This document shows, piece after piece, positions 53,722 through 62,508 of a stretch of 64,000 nucleotides of DNA. A program made the position numbers and the translations under genes. Origin of the DNA: Lachnospiraceae bacterium. Its GTDB lineage: Bacteria > Bacillota > Clostridia > Lachnospirales > Lachnospiraceae. Positions within the stretch are counted from its first letter, which is position 1. The number at the start of each line of letters is the position of its first letter. The DNA lies in contig JALEIR010000010.1 of the NCBI GenBank assembly GCA_022769665.1, forward strand, positions 1-64,000, read 5' to 3'. The notes under the pieces were generated by a model, which made no database searches, was not told the origin of the DNA, and worked only from the letters and a program-made list of their open reading frames with translations.

Positions 53722-54588
53722 TTATATTTGGTGAGTTTTTCTTTTCAGTAACGCAATTGTGCAAAGAGCCAACATAACTGTGGAAAGGACCAACACAGCC
53801 AAGAAAGTAACCGGGGTCACTTCCCCGCTTGCGGGCGTCAGTAGGCTGTAGACAGGTTCCACCAAAAATGAAGAGGCGTTCATAACCGCATGTAACAACA
53901 TGCAAAGCCAGATATTTTGAAATCTGCCGTAAAGAGCTCCCAAAATCAGTCCCAATCCAAAAGCATATATTCCCTGCACCAAATTGACATGTAAAATTCC
54001 GAAAGCAAGCGCCTGGATCACATTTGCAACCCAGAACCGTGTGCTCACCTTGCCCGCCAGCTTCAATCCAACTCCCCTGCAGACCAGCTCCTCACTTAAG
54101 GGAGCAAGTATAACCGTGGAGAGAATGGTCAGTACCGCCCCATCTGTAATACCAACCTGTTCCATCAACTCATTGTACTGTTCCAAAAGCTGCGGTATAA
54201 AGCTTTGTATAATATTCAGGATACTGCTGATAAAAAACTGCGCTGAAATACCTACTGCCACAATCAAAAGGTAGTGAACCGGCAATGGTTTCGGCGTTCC
54301 CTCCGGCCTCTTTTTCTTTCCATAGGCAAAATAATACCACAAGCCAAACACCAGCACAGCAATCACCTGACTGACAACGAGAATCGGAATGACATTATCC
54401 AGGTATCTCTGCATGGCAATGTTCGCCACTTCTGCTCCTCCCTGCCCGCTGACCGTCATATGAACTGTTTCAAGAATTGTTATCACTACCATTGCCACCA
54501 CGGAACAGCCTATCTGTATCAGTAAAAACATAAAAACCGGCAATAAAGATACAACTGTCCAACCTGCTTTTTTCATAACACTCTTCAT
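53722..54588 (-). CDS. CPBP intramembrane metalloprotease
   Basis: About 288 aa and about eight membrane helices. The CPBP/Abi (CAAX protease-like) motif EELVCRG gives E-E-x-x-x-R, with the later His-bearing motifs FGILHVNLVQG and LLHAVMNAS. The ATG at 54588 is preferred over the GTG at 54600. It is last in an operon with a GntR regulator and an ABC-2 transporter, which could indicate immunity to or processing of a peptide, but no precursor gene is visible. Confidence 0.88.
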   Translation of the reverse strand: MKSVMKKAGWTVVSLLPVFMFLLIQIGCSVVAMVVITILETVHMTVSGQGGAEVANIAMQRYLDNVIPILVVSQVIAVLVFGLWYYFAYGKKKRPEGTPKPLPVHYLLIVAVGISAQFFISSILNIIQSFIPQLLEQYNELMEQVGITDGAVLTILSTVILAPLSEELVCRGVGLKLAGKVSTRFWVANVIQALAFGILHVNLVQGIYAFGLGLILGALYGRFQNIWLCMLLHAVMNASSFLVEPVYSLLTPASGEVTPVTFLAVLVLSTVMLALCTIALLKRKTHQI

Positions 54589-54606
54589 TATTTTCCTCAC
54601 TGTTTC

Positions 54607-54633
54607 GGGCCGCCTCCCCCTGGGAGGCGGCCC
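54607..54633 (-). other. very GC-rich hairpin before the CPBP gene
   Basis: GGGCCGCCTCCC (54607-54618) and GGGAGGCGGCCC (54622-54633) form a perfect 12-bp stem with a 3-base loop. It lies between the ABC permease stop and the CPBP ribosome binding site. No U-run follows in the minus-strand sense, so it is a partial block, an mRNA stabiliser or a translation modulator rather than a plain terminator. Confidence 0.75.
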
Positions 54634-54643
54634 GCCCTAACCT

Positions 54644-55513
54644 TTACTCCATATTCAGTTTCTTTGTGTTTACAAGATAAGATACCAAATACATTGCCAC
54701 CGCCATAACAATGCTCAAAATCGAAGATGCCGATAGATTAATGTTCATATAACGTCCAAACATTTCCGCAGAATCGACATTGATATGGACAGCTGAGATA
54801 ATCCCCTCCGTTACGGAAGCCAAAATTCCATTGATAATTATAAGCCCAAAGTAACTTACAATTGCCATCAGAACTCTGTGCTTTGTAAAGAGTTGCCCCA
54901 TAGAAATAGCACCAAAAATAATTGCCATGGATGCAAAGGGACTGACCAAAATGTTTAAGATAAAGAAAACAAGGTAAACAACCGGATTGATACCCAGTTC
55001 TTCCCGTAACAGCTTCACGAGCACATCTCCGAACTCGTCGAAGAACATACTCCAAATCTCTATCAGGCTGTAACCCTCAGGCGTTGCTGCACCGACCAGA
55101 AAATTAATCAAGGCAAACAATGACAAGAATACCGCTATCATTACAATCATAACCCAAATGCCACTAATCAGTATTTTGGAAACCATCAACTGATTCGTTG
55201 AAACGGGAAGGGTATGTGTCAAATAGCCTTCGTCTGTATACATCGTTTTGTAAAAATGAACTGCAAGATATACCATAATGCCTACAGAAACCACCGCAAG
55301 CATAATCGCATAAAAGAACAATGTAAATGCACTTGCAATGTCAAGCAGGCTGAACAAACCGCTCTCATAGGCATTCTCTTCCGCAAGGCTCCTCCACATA
55401 GGAGACTGGAACGCCAGCCAGCTTAAGAATGTAACACTCAGAAGTGCAATCAGGAACAGACATCCTGTCTTATAAGTACCTTTCCACTCATGCTTTATCA
55501 ATTTTCCTAACAT
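54644..55513 (-). CDS. ABC-2 type transporter permease
   Basis: A 289-aa membrane protein with about six helices (e.g. SVTFLSWLAF, SVGIMVYLAVHFYKT, LLIIINGILASV-like segments). It overlaps the ATPase gene by 7 bases. The GntR-ATPase-permease order matches YtrA-type operons of Firmicutes that respond to envelope stress or lantibiotics. What it moves is unknown. Confidence 0.88.
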   Translation of the reverse strand: MLGKLIKHEWKGTYKTGCLFLIALLSVTFLSWLAFQSPMWRSLAEENAYESGLFSLLDIASAFTLFFYAIMLAVVSVGIMVYLAVHFYKTMYTDEGYLTHTLPVSTNQLMVSKILISGIWVMIVMIAVFLSLFALINFLVGAATPEGYSLIEIWSMFFDEFGDVLVKLLREELGINPVVYLVFFILNILVSPFASMAIIFGAISMGQLFTKHRVLMAIVSYFGLIIINGILASVTEGIISAVHINVDSAEMFGRYMNINLSASSILSIVMAVAMYLVSYLVNTKKLNME

Positions 55514-56208
55514 GCGAACACCTCCCTGAAATAAGCATCCACAGACTTACCGTGTTGCTCTCTGATATTGTCCACAGAAGTATACAGTACCAGATGTCCG
55601 TAGCGCATAAAAATAACCTCATCCAAAACCTGCTCAATATCCCCGATTAAGTGCGTTGAGATAATAACCGTAGCATCAGGGTTGTAATTATTGATAATCG
55701 TACGAAGGATATAATCTCTTGCTGCAGGGTCAACGCCGGCAATAGGCTCATCCAGGATATACAAGTCCGCCTGACGGCTCATCACAAGAATCAGTTGTAC
55801 CTTTTCCTTGTTTCCCTTCGACAGCGTCTTTAACTTCACACTGGGATCAATGTTCAGGCTGTGTAGCATTTCCAATGCTTTTTCCTTGGAAAAGTCTGCA
55901 TAAAAATCGCTGAAATAGTCTAAAATCTGGCTGATTTTCTGTCCGCCGGACAGATAAGTTCTATCCGGGAGATAAGCTACATGTGCCTTTGTATCCACAC
56001 CCACATACTGCCCTTTGATTTTAATGCTCCCCTGATCCGGGGTTAACAGACCGTTCATCATTTTGATTAATGTGGTCTTTCCGCTTCCGTTTGGTCCCAA
56101 AAGTCCGATGATTTTTCCCTTGGGTAATGTCAACGTAATATTATTTACTGCCACATTTCTGGCATCGTAGGACTTTGTCAATCCCACAATTTCAACTAGT
56201 TCGTTCAT
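55507..56208 (-). CDS. ABC transporter ATP-binding protein
   Basis: A 233-aa ATPase. Walker A is GPNGSGKTT, signature LSKGNKEKVQ (a common variant in ABC-2 ATPases), Walker B LYILDEPIAGVD, and H-loop STHLIGD. It overlaps both its neighbours (4 bases with GntR, 7 with the permease), so translation is tightly coupled. Confidence 0.93.
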   Translation of the reverse strand: MNELVEIVGLTKSYDARNVAVNNITLTLPKGKIIGLLGPNGSGKTTLIKMMNGLLTPDQGSIKIKGQYVGVDTKAHVAYLPDRTYLSGGQKISQILDYFSDFYADFSKEKALEMLHSLNIDPSVKLKTLSKGNKEKVQLILVMSRQADLYILDEPIAGVDPAARDYILRTIINNYNPDATVIISTHLIGDIEQVLDEVIFMRYGHLVLYTSVDNIREQHGKSVDAYFREVFAC

Positions 56209-56576
56209 TCCTTTTCTCCCTCATATTTTTTCTTAACCAAATCAACTGCATCCTGTTCCGAATAACCAAGCTCCTTCATCTTCGCAAAGAACATATCTAC
56301 ATGTTCCCTTGCCAGTTCCGCCCTGATTTTTCGAATCATCTCTTCATCCTCGGTAACAGTTCTGCCATTGGTTCTCTGTGTGATAATCAGCCCGCTTCTT
56401 TCCAGCTCCGCAAATGCTTTCTGCATCGTATTCGGGTTCACCGCAGCTACCGCCGCCAAATCCCTGACACTTGGCAATTTACCTCCGGGCAAATACTGTC
56501 CGGAGACAATCTGCATTTGAATTCGTTCAACAAGCTGTGCATAAATGGGTCTGTCAGCATCCAAATCCCATGCCAT
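56205..56576 (-). CDS. GntR-family regulator, YtrA type
   Basis: A 123-aa regulator. The winged helix has YLPGGKLPSVRDLAAVAAVNPNTMQKAFAELERSGLI, and there is only a short C-terminal helical tail, which defines the YtrA subfamily. The start at MAWDLD is chosen for spacing from AAAGGA. It probably represses its own operon at the GTATTAT-N4-ATAATAC palindrome just downstream of the promoter. Confidence 0.92.
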   Translation of the reverse strand: MAWDLDADRPIYAQLVERIQMQIVSGQYLPGGKLPSVRDLAAVAAVNPNTMQKAFAELERSGLIITQRTNGRTVTEDEEMIRKIRAELAREHVDMFFAKMKELGYSEQDAVDLVKKKYEGEKE

Positions 56577-56690
56577 CTCTCTCATCCTTTCTATAAATTA
56601 TTTATGCTTTATTATCTACCGCCAAGCCGCCTGTTCCCACTAAATATGTGAATATTGCCTGCACCTCCCTTTCATCTGTTTTGTATTGCT

Positions 56691-56738
56691 GTATTATCTT
56701 TATAATACAATAGTACATACTGATACATGATTTGTCAA
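56691..56738 (-). promoter_or_regulatory. GntR operon promoter and operator
   Basis: On the minus strand TTGACA (56733-56738), 17 bases, TACTAT (56710-56715). The operator GTATTAT-N4-ATAATAC (56691-56708) is a perfect 7-bp inverted repeat over the start site, fitting autorepression. A strong AAGGGAGGTG follows near 56665, about 90 bases before the GntR start, with only a tiny open frame after it. Confidence 0.8.
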
Positions 56739-56756
56739 CAGTTTTTTTCACTTTTT

Positions 56757-56784
56757 TTGAGAAGTCGCATATAGATACTATAAC
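56757..56784 (+). promoter_or_regulatory. promoter of the SpoIID-like gene
   Basis: TTGAGA (56757-56762), 16 bases, TATAAC (56779-56784), 20 bases before the ATG. The short leader leaves room for GCGAGGAAA as ribosome binding site. Confidence 0.5.
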
Positions 56785-56803
56785 TAATCCTGCGAGGAAA
56801 CTT

Positions 56804-58096
56804 ATGTCTGAAGATATTTTAGCCAAACATGATCTGTCCGCAGCTCAGGAGCCGGAAACAATTGACAGCAGATATGCCGGGACCATGCAGATAAGTGTGG
56901 TATCCTCCATCGGTCTGATTCCCGTAGAGAATGCCACAGTTACAATCTCCTATACCGGAGATCCGGAAAGCCCGCTTGAGGTTCTGACCACAGACAGCTC
57001 CGGTCAGACTCCTACCGTTACTCTCCCGGCGCCGCCTTTGGAACTGTCTCTGAATCCTGAAGCCGAGGAACAGCCTTACGCCGAATACAATATCACCGTC
57101 ACGGCAGAAGGCTATGAACCGGTCCTGGTTTCCGGTTCTGAGGTTTTTGCGGATGAGCTTTCATTGCAGCCTATCCGAATGAATCCTCTTGCCATTCCGG
57201 AGGAAGAAAAAATAGTGATTATTCCCGCCCATACTCTGTTTGCCGAGTATCCTCCCAAAATACCGGAGGACGAAATCAAGCCTATGGCGGAAACAGGCGA
57301 AATCGTCCTGAGCCGGGTTGTGATTCCGGAATATGTTATTGTACATGACGGTGTCCCCGAGGACTCCACCGCTCCGAATTACTGGGTGCGATACAAGGAT
57401 TACATTAAAAACGTAGCATCCTGCGAAATCTACACCACCTGGCCGGAAAGCTCCCTCTATGCCAACCTTCTGGTCATTCAGTCCTTCACTTTAAACAGAG
57501 TGTATACGGAGTGGTACCGCAACCAAGGGTACGACTTTACCATTACCTCCTCCACCGCATACGACCAGAAATGGGTATACGGCAGAAACATCTACGAAAA
57601 TATAGATTACCTTGTGGATACCATCTTTGCCAACTATCTCTCCCGCCCCGGTGTACGGCAGCCTATCTTTACCTCCTACTGCGACGGTAAAAGAGTGACC
57701 TGTGACGGATTAAGTCAGTGGGGTTCCAAGTATTTAGGTGACCAAGGCTATTCCGCCATCGACATCATTCATTATTATTACGGAAACGATATGTATATCA
57801 ATTCCGCGGATTTCATTTCCGGCGTACCATCTTCCTGGCCCGGCTATGACTTAGGGATAGGAGCCTCCGGGGAAAAGGTACGTCAGTTACAGAACCAACT
57901 GAATCGTATTGCACGTAACTATCCTGCAATTCCAACCGTTACGGCAGACGGAATCTACGGTCCCGCCACTGCGGAAGCGGTTCGTACCTTCCAGGGCATC
58001 TTCGATTTGCCCCAAACCGGCGTTACCGACTATCCCACATGGTACGAAATATCCGATATCTATGTAGGTGTTACCAGAATAGCGGAGCCGGGTTGA
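56804..58096 (+). CDS. SpoIID-like protein with C-terminal peptidoglycan-binding domain
   Basis: A 430-aa protein. Residues ~25-130 form an Ig-like/carboxypeptidase-regulatory-type domain. Residues ~200-335 resemble SpoIID (VASCEIYTTWPESSLYANLLVIQSFTLNRVY, GLSQWGSKYLGDQGYSAIDIIHYYYG), a lytic transglycosylase-type fold acting on peptidoglycan. The last ~75 residues are a PG_binding_1 domain (SGEKVRQLQNQLNRI, DGIYGPATAEAVRTFQ). No signal peptide or membrane anchor is visible from either candidate start, which is odd for such a protein. Possibly spore-associated (inference). Confidence 0.85.
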   Translation: MSEDILAKHDLSAAQEPETIDSRYAGTMQISVVSSIGLIPVENATVTISYTGDPESPLEVLTTDSSGQTPTVTLPAPPLELSLNPEAEEQPYAEYNITVTAEGYEPVLVSGSEVFADELSLQPIRMNPLAIPEEEKIVIIPAHTLFAEYPPKIPEDEIKPMAETGEIVLSRVVIPEYVIVHDGVPEDSTAPNYWVRYKDYIKNVASCEIYTTWPESSLYANLLVIQSFTLNRVYTEWYRNQGYDFTITSSTAYDQKWVYGRNIYENIDYLVDTIFANYLSRPGVRQPIFTSYCDGKRVTCDGLSQWGSKYLGDQGYSAIDIIHYYYGNDMYINSADFISGVPSSWPGYDLGIGASGEKVRQLQNQLNRIARNYPAIPTVTADGIYGPATAEAVRTFQGIFDLPQTGVTDYPTWYEISDIYVGVTRIAEPG

Positions 58097-58123
58097 AGAA
58101 TGTGTATCGGGCGCCCTTAACAA

Positions 58124-58152
58124 GTCCGGCACGGAATGAAATCCTGCCGGAC
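58124..58152 (+). terminator. hairpin after the SpoIID-like gene
   Basis: GTCCGGCA (58124-58131) and TGCCGGAC (58145-58152) form a perfect 8-bp stem with a 13-base loop, 27 bases past the stop. The U-rich tract is delayed to about 58180. A second small palindrome GGGCGCCC is at 58109-58116. The rest of the 173-base gap is AT-rich and holds TATAAT at 58206-58211, a likely -10 for the next gene. Confidence 0.55.
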
Positions 58153-58269
58153 GCTTATCGTACATCAGTCTGCAAAATATTATTTTTATTTTTCGAAAAT
58201 ACTGCTATAATTGTAATAAGGTCACTATTATAACCTGATAATACAAATGATTGGTTGGTAGAAGAAAAT

Positions 58270-60156
58270 ATGCTGGGAAAAATCGCTTTTTTCGTAGGTT
58301 CTATCATATCGGATTATCCTGCAAAGACAACACGTGCAATATTTGAAAATGCAAAGGGGAAATTCAATCTGGATGTTTTCTCCAGCATTGGTGCAAACGG
58401 CGAAAGTTACTTTCACGGTGAAAGCGACAAAAAAGTAATTCACATTCCGCATCTGAAAAATTACACGGGCATTATCATAGAACCGGATTCCTTCTGTGGG
58501 CAAACCGTATACGAGGAACTGGTCAAAAAAATCGAAGAAGAAGCAACCTGCCCTGTGGTATCCCTACGTTATAGAGATGATCGTTTTTATAACGTTCTGG
58601 TTGATGATTACGGTGCCATGGAGTGTATGGTAAAACACTTTATTGAAGTTCACAAATTTAAAAAAATCTGTCATATGACAGGTCGCCTTGAGCTTTTAGA
58701 TGCCAGACAAAGACTGGACAGTTACCTGAATACTATGGCAAAGTACAATCTGCCTGTTACAGAACACATGATATTTGAAGGAAATTACTGGACAGACAGA
58801 GGAGAGGCTGCTGTAGACTGGTTCCTTGGTAATGAAGGAGACAGTATGCCGGAAGCTATTGTTTGTGCAAATGATTACATGGCTCTATCGGTGATTGATG
58901 CTCTTCGGAAAAGAGGTATCCGGGTTCCCGAAGATATCTGTGTCTCCGGTTTTGATAATATTGACGAAGCTCGGTTTTCCGTTCCCCGTACAGCCAGCAT
59001 GAATGTCCCCGCCGAAAAAATGGGCGCTGCTGCGATTGATATTCTGGAGCGTCTGAGCACCGGAAAAACGGTGGCAAAAAATACTTATGTTCCGGTTGTA
59101 CCCTGTTTTGAGGGAAGCTGCGGCTGTGAAAGCATCCCCTCCCCCAACCATAATATCCAACTGCTCAAACAGATTAACTACCTGAACAAGACTCTTATGC
59201 AAGTTACGTACATGAATTGGGATTATGAAAGCTGTATTACATATGAAGAACTTTTTTACAATGCTTTCAGATACTCTTTAAATTTTGACTATCAGGAAAT
59301 ATATATTTGTCTCTGCGAGCATACGGAAGAGATAAGCGACGATTCGGACAATATGGCAGACACCTTGGAGCAATATACGGAAAACATGATTTTGTACAGC
59401 ATATTTTCACGTGAGGATAACAGCTATAGGTTTTATAATAAAGTATTTCCCCGCTGTAAAATACTTCCTGACGAATACAGGAATGACGACGAAGCTATTT
59501 TTGTTTTTCCGCTCCATTATAAAAACCACTATTTCGGATATATTGCACTCAAAACACAAAATGTGGATAAACTTGCCCGTTTCTTTATCCTCTGGCTTCA
59601 GGAATTGTCCGGAGGAATGGACAAAATTGACATACAGTATAAAAACAAAGCATACTTCCAGTTCATGCAACAAAGCAGGCTTGATGAGTTGACAGGGCTG
59701 TTCAACAGACGTGAGATAGAGAATATCCTTCGCCGCAAAAAATATGATGCGTTAAAGAATAACCCATTTTATATTATGAGCCTGGATATGGATGGGCTGA
59801 AAATGATCAACGACACATATGGTCATATCGAAGGCGATAACGCCCTGAAAGCATTGGGCGAAATACTGAAAAAAGTATCCGACGACAACATCAGTGCCGC
59901 CAGAACAGGCGGTGATGAATTTATGCTCTGCATTTCGGCCGGTGACGAAGAAATACCATGCCATATTCAGGCAGATATTTTAAGTCTGGTTGACGCGTAC
60001 AACCAAACAAGCCGGAAACCTTATTTGCTGTCCGTAAGTATAGGCTACGCCCAATTTACGGAAAAGGGCGGCATTATCGGATGTATGCAGCAGGCTGACC
60101 AAAAAATGTATGCAGATAAATCCACCAAAAAGAATACGCGGGCAAATATGTCGTAA
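58270..60156 (+). CDS. LacI-type sugar-sensor/GGDEF diguanylate cyclase
   Basis: A 628-aa cytoplasmic protein. Residues ~1-275 are a periplasmic-binding-protein-like domain of the LacI type (CVSGFDNIDEARFSVP) with no DNA-binding helix. A Cys-rich junction GSCGCES and a ~150-residue linker domain follow, then GGDEF (~460-620). The active-site loop ARTGGDEFML is intact at ~547, so it should make cyclic di-GMP in response to a small ligand, probably a sugar. No EAL or PilZ gene is nearby. The start ATG is preferred over the TTG at 58255. Confidence 0.88.
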   Translation: MLGKIAFFVGSIISDYPAKTTRAIFENAKGKFNLDVFSSIGANGESYFHGESDKKVIHIPHLKNYTGIIIEPDSFCGQTVYEELVKKIEEEATCPVVSLRYRDDRFYNVLVDDYGAMECMVKHFIEVHKFKKICHMTGRLELLDARQRLDSYLNTMAKYNLPVTEHMIFEGNYWTDRGEAAVDWFLGNEGDSMPEAIVCANDYMALSVIDALRKRGIRVPEDICVSGFDNIDEARFSVPRTASMNVPAEKMGAAAIDILERLSTGKTVAKNTYVPVVPCFEGSCGCESIPSPNHNIQLLKQINYLNKTLMQVTYMNWDYESCITYEELFYNAFRYSLNFDYQEIYICLCEHTEEISDDSDNMADTLEQYTENMILYSIFSREDNSYRFYNKVFPRCKILPDEYRNDDEAIFVFPLHYKNHYFGYIALKTQNVDKLARFFILWLQELSGGMDKIDIQYKNKAYFQFMQQSRLDELTGLFNRREIENILRRKKYDALKNNPFYIMSLDMDGLKMINDTYGHIEGDNALKALGEILKKVSDDNISAARTGGDEFMLCISAGDEEIPCHIQADILSLVDAYNQTSRKPYLLSVSIGYAQFTEKGGIIGCMQQADQKMYADKSTKKNTRANMS

Positions 60157-60161
60157 ATACT

Positions 60162-61082
60162 TCAGTTTTTCCAGGGAGTCATATCAGTATCGGAATTTCC
60201 CGGATAATACTCTCTGTATTTTCCGGGAGAAACGCCGAATTTTTCCCTGAAATTGCGCAGAAAAGAAGTATAATCGGAAAACCCCGTCATCCGCCAGCAT
60301 TCCGTTACATTAACGCCGGAATGTAAGGCTTCGCAAGCCTTTATCAACCGTTTATCTATAATATAATTATGGACGGTAACTCCTGTCAGTTCCTTAAATT
60401 TCCGTAAAAAATAGTATTTACTCATATGTACCTGCTCCGCCAGGTCATCTACTGTAATCCGCTCTCCCAAATGGGTTTCAATGTACGCAGACACCTGTTC
60501 CACCATAGGATGACTAACCAGTTCCTTCTGGGCAAACAAATACTCTTCCTTGGAACAAAGTATGTTCAGATAGACAAAAAACAGGGTCAGGCATCCCCGG
60601 TCCAACACTTTCTTTGCCCCCGGATCGGAAGACTCCTGCATCTGTGTCATAGCAAGTTTCAGCAGATACCCCTGCAGCAATTCCTCATAATAAATCGGAA
60701 AATGATAAGCACAGGATTCCTTGCCGCGAAAACAAGCAGTAAAATCCATGTCTCCTTCCGACAATGAGGCCAACATCTGCGGTGTCACCCAGAGAATAAT
60801 TCGCTTGGAGGAATCATGCTTTTTTTCCACATAATGATACTTGTGCAACACATTCTGGTCTATGAGAAGGAAATCCCCCTTTTTCATCTGATAAGTTCTG
60901 TCTTCTATCAGAGAAGAATACTCTCCCTCCAGCACGTAGATAATCTCGTAAAAATTATGATAATGGAATGAGATTGCCCCCATGGGTGCACCTTGCTTTT
61001 CATATACTTCATAATCTTCATTTATCATATATTGACGTTCATCCGTAGCTTCCAACTTTCTGATATGTTTATCGTTTGCCAT
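60162..61082 (-). CDS. AraC-family transcriptional regulator
   Basis: A 306-aa regulator. The N-terminal cupin domain (HYHNFYEIIYVLEGEYSSLIEDRTYQ) binds the effector, and the C-terminal pair of helix-turn-helices reads ITVDDLAEQVHMSKYYFLRKF and VTECWRMTGFSDYTSFLRNF. Divergent from uxuA. Two 21-bp-spaced repeats before the uxuA promoter are plausible binding sites, so it likely activates hexuronate catabolism. Confidence 0.92.
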   Translation of the reverse strand: MANDKHIRKLEATDERQYMINEDYEVYEKQGAPMGAISFHYHNFYEIIYVLEGEYSSLIEDRTYQMKKGDFLLIDQNVLHKYHYVEKKHDSSKRIILWVTPQMLASLSEGDMDFTACFRGKESCAYHFPIYYEELLQGYLLKLAMTQMQESSDPGAKKVLDRGCLTLFFVYLNILCSKEEYLFAQKELVSHPMVEQVSAYIETHLGERITVDDLAEQVHMSKYYFLRKFKELTGVTVHNYIIDKRLIKACEALHSGVNVTECWRMTGFSDYTSFLRNFREKFGVSPGKYREYYPGNSDTDMTPWKN

Positions 61083-61199
61083 ATTGATATTCTCGTCCTT
61101 CCTCTGTCTTACTCACAGCCTTCCCTGCTTCTCCGTAAACATGATCTTCTCATATTTTTCGCCCATTCAAAGCCCCTTCACCTCGCCTTAACAGTTTAG

Positions 61200-61263
61200 A
61201 GCAATTTTTGCACTATTTCAAGCAATATATGTTCTTTTCATGCATTTTATTTTAAAGTATACT
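61200..61263 (+). promoter_or_regulatory. uxuA promoter with AraC-type direct repeats
   Basis: AGCAATTTTT (61200) and AGCAATATAT (61221) are direct repeats spaced exactly 21 bases, two helical turns, the spacing of many AraC-family half-sites. The second ends just before a weak -35 (TTTTCA at 61235-61240), followed by 17 bases and TATACT (61258-61263). This fits class II activation. A CGGGC/GCCCG hairpin (61307-61322) lies in the leader. Confidence 0.65.
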
Positions 61264-61348
61264 ACAGATATAGCAGTTGGAAAGTTTTTCCGATGAAAAC
61301 AGTTACCGGGCACACCAGCCCGAGCGAAAATGAACGGAGGGTTATACT

Positions 61349-62422
61349 ATGCAGATGACACTGCGCTGGTACGGCAGCAAATACGACACCGTAACTTTGA
61401 AACAAATTCGTCAGATTCCCGGCGTAACCGGAGTGATTTCCACACTCTACGGCACCAAGCCCGGCGAAGTCTGGGAGATGGAGGACATTCTGGCATTAAA
61501 GAAGGAAATCGAAGATGCCGGTCTGGAGCTGGCCGGTATCGAAAGTGTCAACATCCATGATGCCATCAAAGTCGGAACTCCCGACCGAGACATGTATATT
61601 GACAACTATATTACCACCCTGGAACGCCTCGGTCAGGCCGGTGTCCACATGGTATGCTATAACTTTATGCCTGTCTTTGACTGGACCAGAACAGAGCTTG
61701 CAAGAGTCCGCCCTGACGGTTCCACCGTTTTGGCTTACACCCAGGAGGCTGTAGATGCATTAAATCCCGAAGATATGTTTGCCTCCATCAGCGGAGACTC
61801 CAACGGCGCAATCCTGCCCGGATGGGAGCCCGAGCGTATGGCTCACATCAAAGAGCTCTTCGAGATGTACAAGGACGTGGACGATGAAAAGCTTTTTGCT
61901 AACCTAAAGTATTTCTTGGAGCGCATCATGCCTACCTGTGACAAGTATGATATTAATATGGCAATTCATCCAGATGACCCTGCCTGGAGCGTGTTCGGTC
62001 TTCCCCGTATCATCATCAACAAGGCCAATATTCTGCGCATGATGAAGATGGTGGACAACCCACACAACGGCGTTACCTTCTGCTCCGGCTCCTACGGGAC
62101 TAACCTGGAGAATGATCTGCCCGATATGATTCGTTCCCTGAAGGGCAGAATACATTTCGCACATGTGCGCAACCTGAAATTCAATTCTCCCACCGATTTT
62201 GAGGAATCCGCACACCTTTCCAGCGACGGAACCTTTGACATGTACGAAATCATGCTGGCTCTCTACGACATCGGTTTCGACGGCCCCATCCGTCCCGACC
62301 ACGGACGCATGATTTGGGACGAAGTAGCTATGCCCGGCTACGGTCTTTATGACAGAGCTTTGGGCGCAACTTATTTAAACGGACTTTGGGAAGCCATTGA
62401 AAAGCAACATAAAAAGGCATAA
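61349..62422 (+). CDS. uxuA: mannonate dehydratase
   Basis: A 357-aa enzyme that converts D-mannonate to 2-keto-3-deoxygluconate in glucuronate catabolism. Typical UxuA segments are present: the start MQMTLRWYG, NMAIHPDDPAWSVFGLPRI, VTFCSGSYG, HFAHVRNLKF and DGPIRPDHGRMIWDE (metal ligands His, Cys, His, Asp region). GGAGGG precedes the ATG. Followed 152 bases on by the mannonate oxidoreductase gene, whose leader can form a pseudoknot. Confidence 0.96.
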   Translation: MQMTLRWYGSKYDTVTLKQIRQIPGVTGVISTLYGTKPGEVWEMEDILALKKEIEDAGLELAGIESVNIHDAIKVGTPDRDMYIDNYITTLERLGQAGVHMVCYNFMPVFDWTRTELARVRPDGSTVLAYTQEAVDALNPEDMFASISGDSNGAILPGWEPERMAHIKELFEMYKDVDDEKLFANLKYFLERIMPTCDKYDINMAIHPDDPAWSVFGLPRIIINKANILRMMKMVDNPHNGVTFCSGSYGTNLENDLPDMIRSLKGRIHFAHVRNLKFNSPTDFEESAHLSSDGTFDMYEIMLALYDIGFDGPIRPDHGRMIWDEVAMPGYGLYDRALGATYLNGLWEAIEKQHKKA

Positions 62423-62508
62423 TTTTCCGATTTTTATTTCATACTATTTTACAGCATTTCCTGCAATACCATAACAGCAGACTCTGTGGAATATGCATAT
62501 TCATACCC

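Noticed and set aside
53722-56576. Bacteriocin locus
   Set aside because: CPBP protease and ABC transporter are present, but no precursor peptide or modification enzyme could be found; the GntR-ABC layout is a common stress operon.
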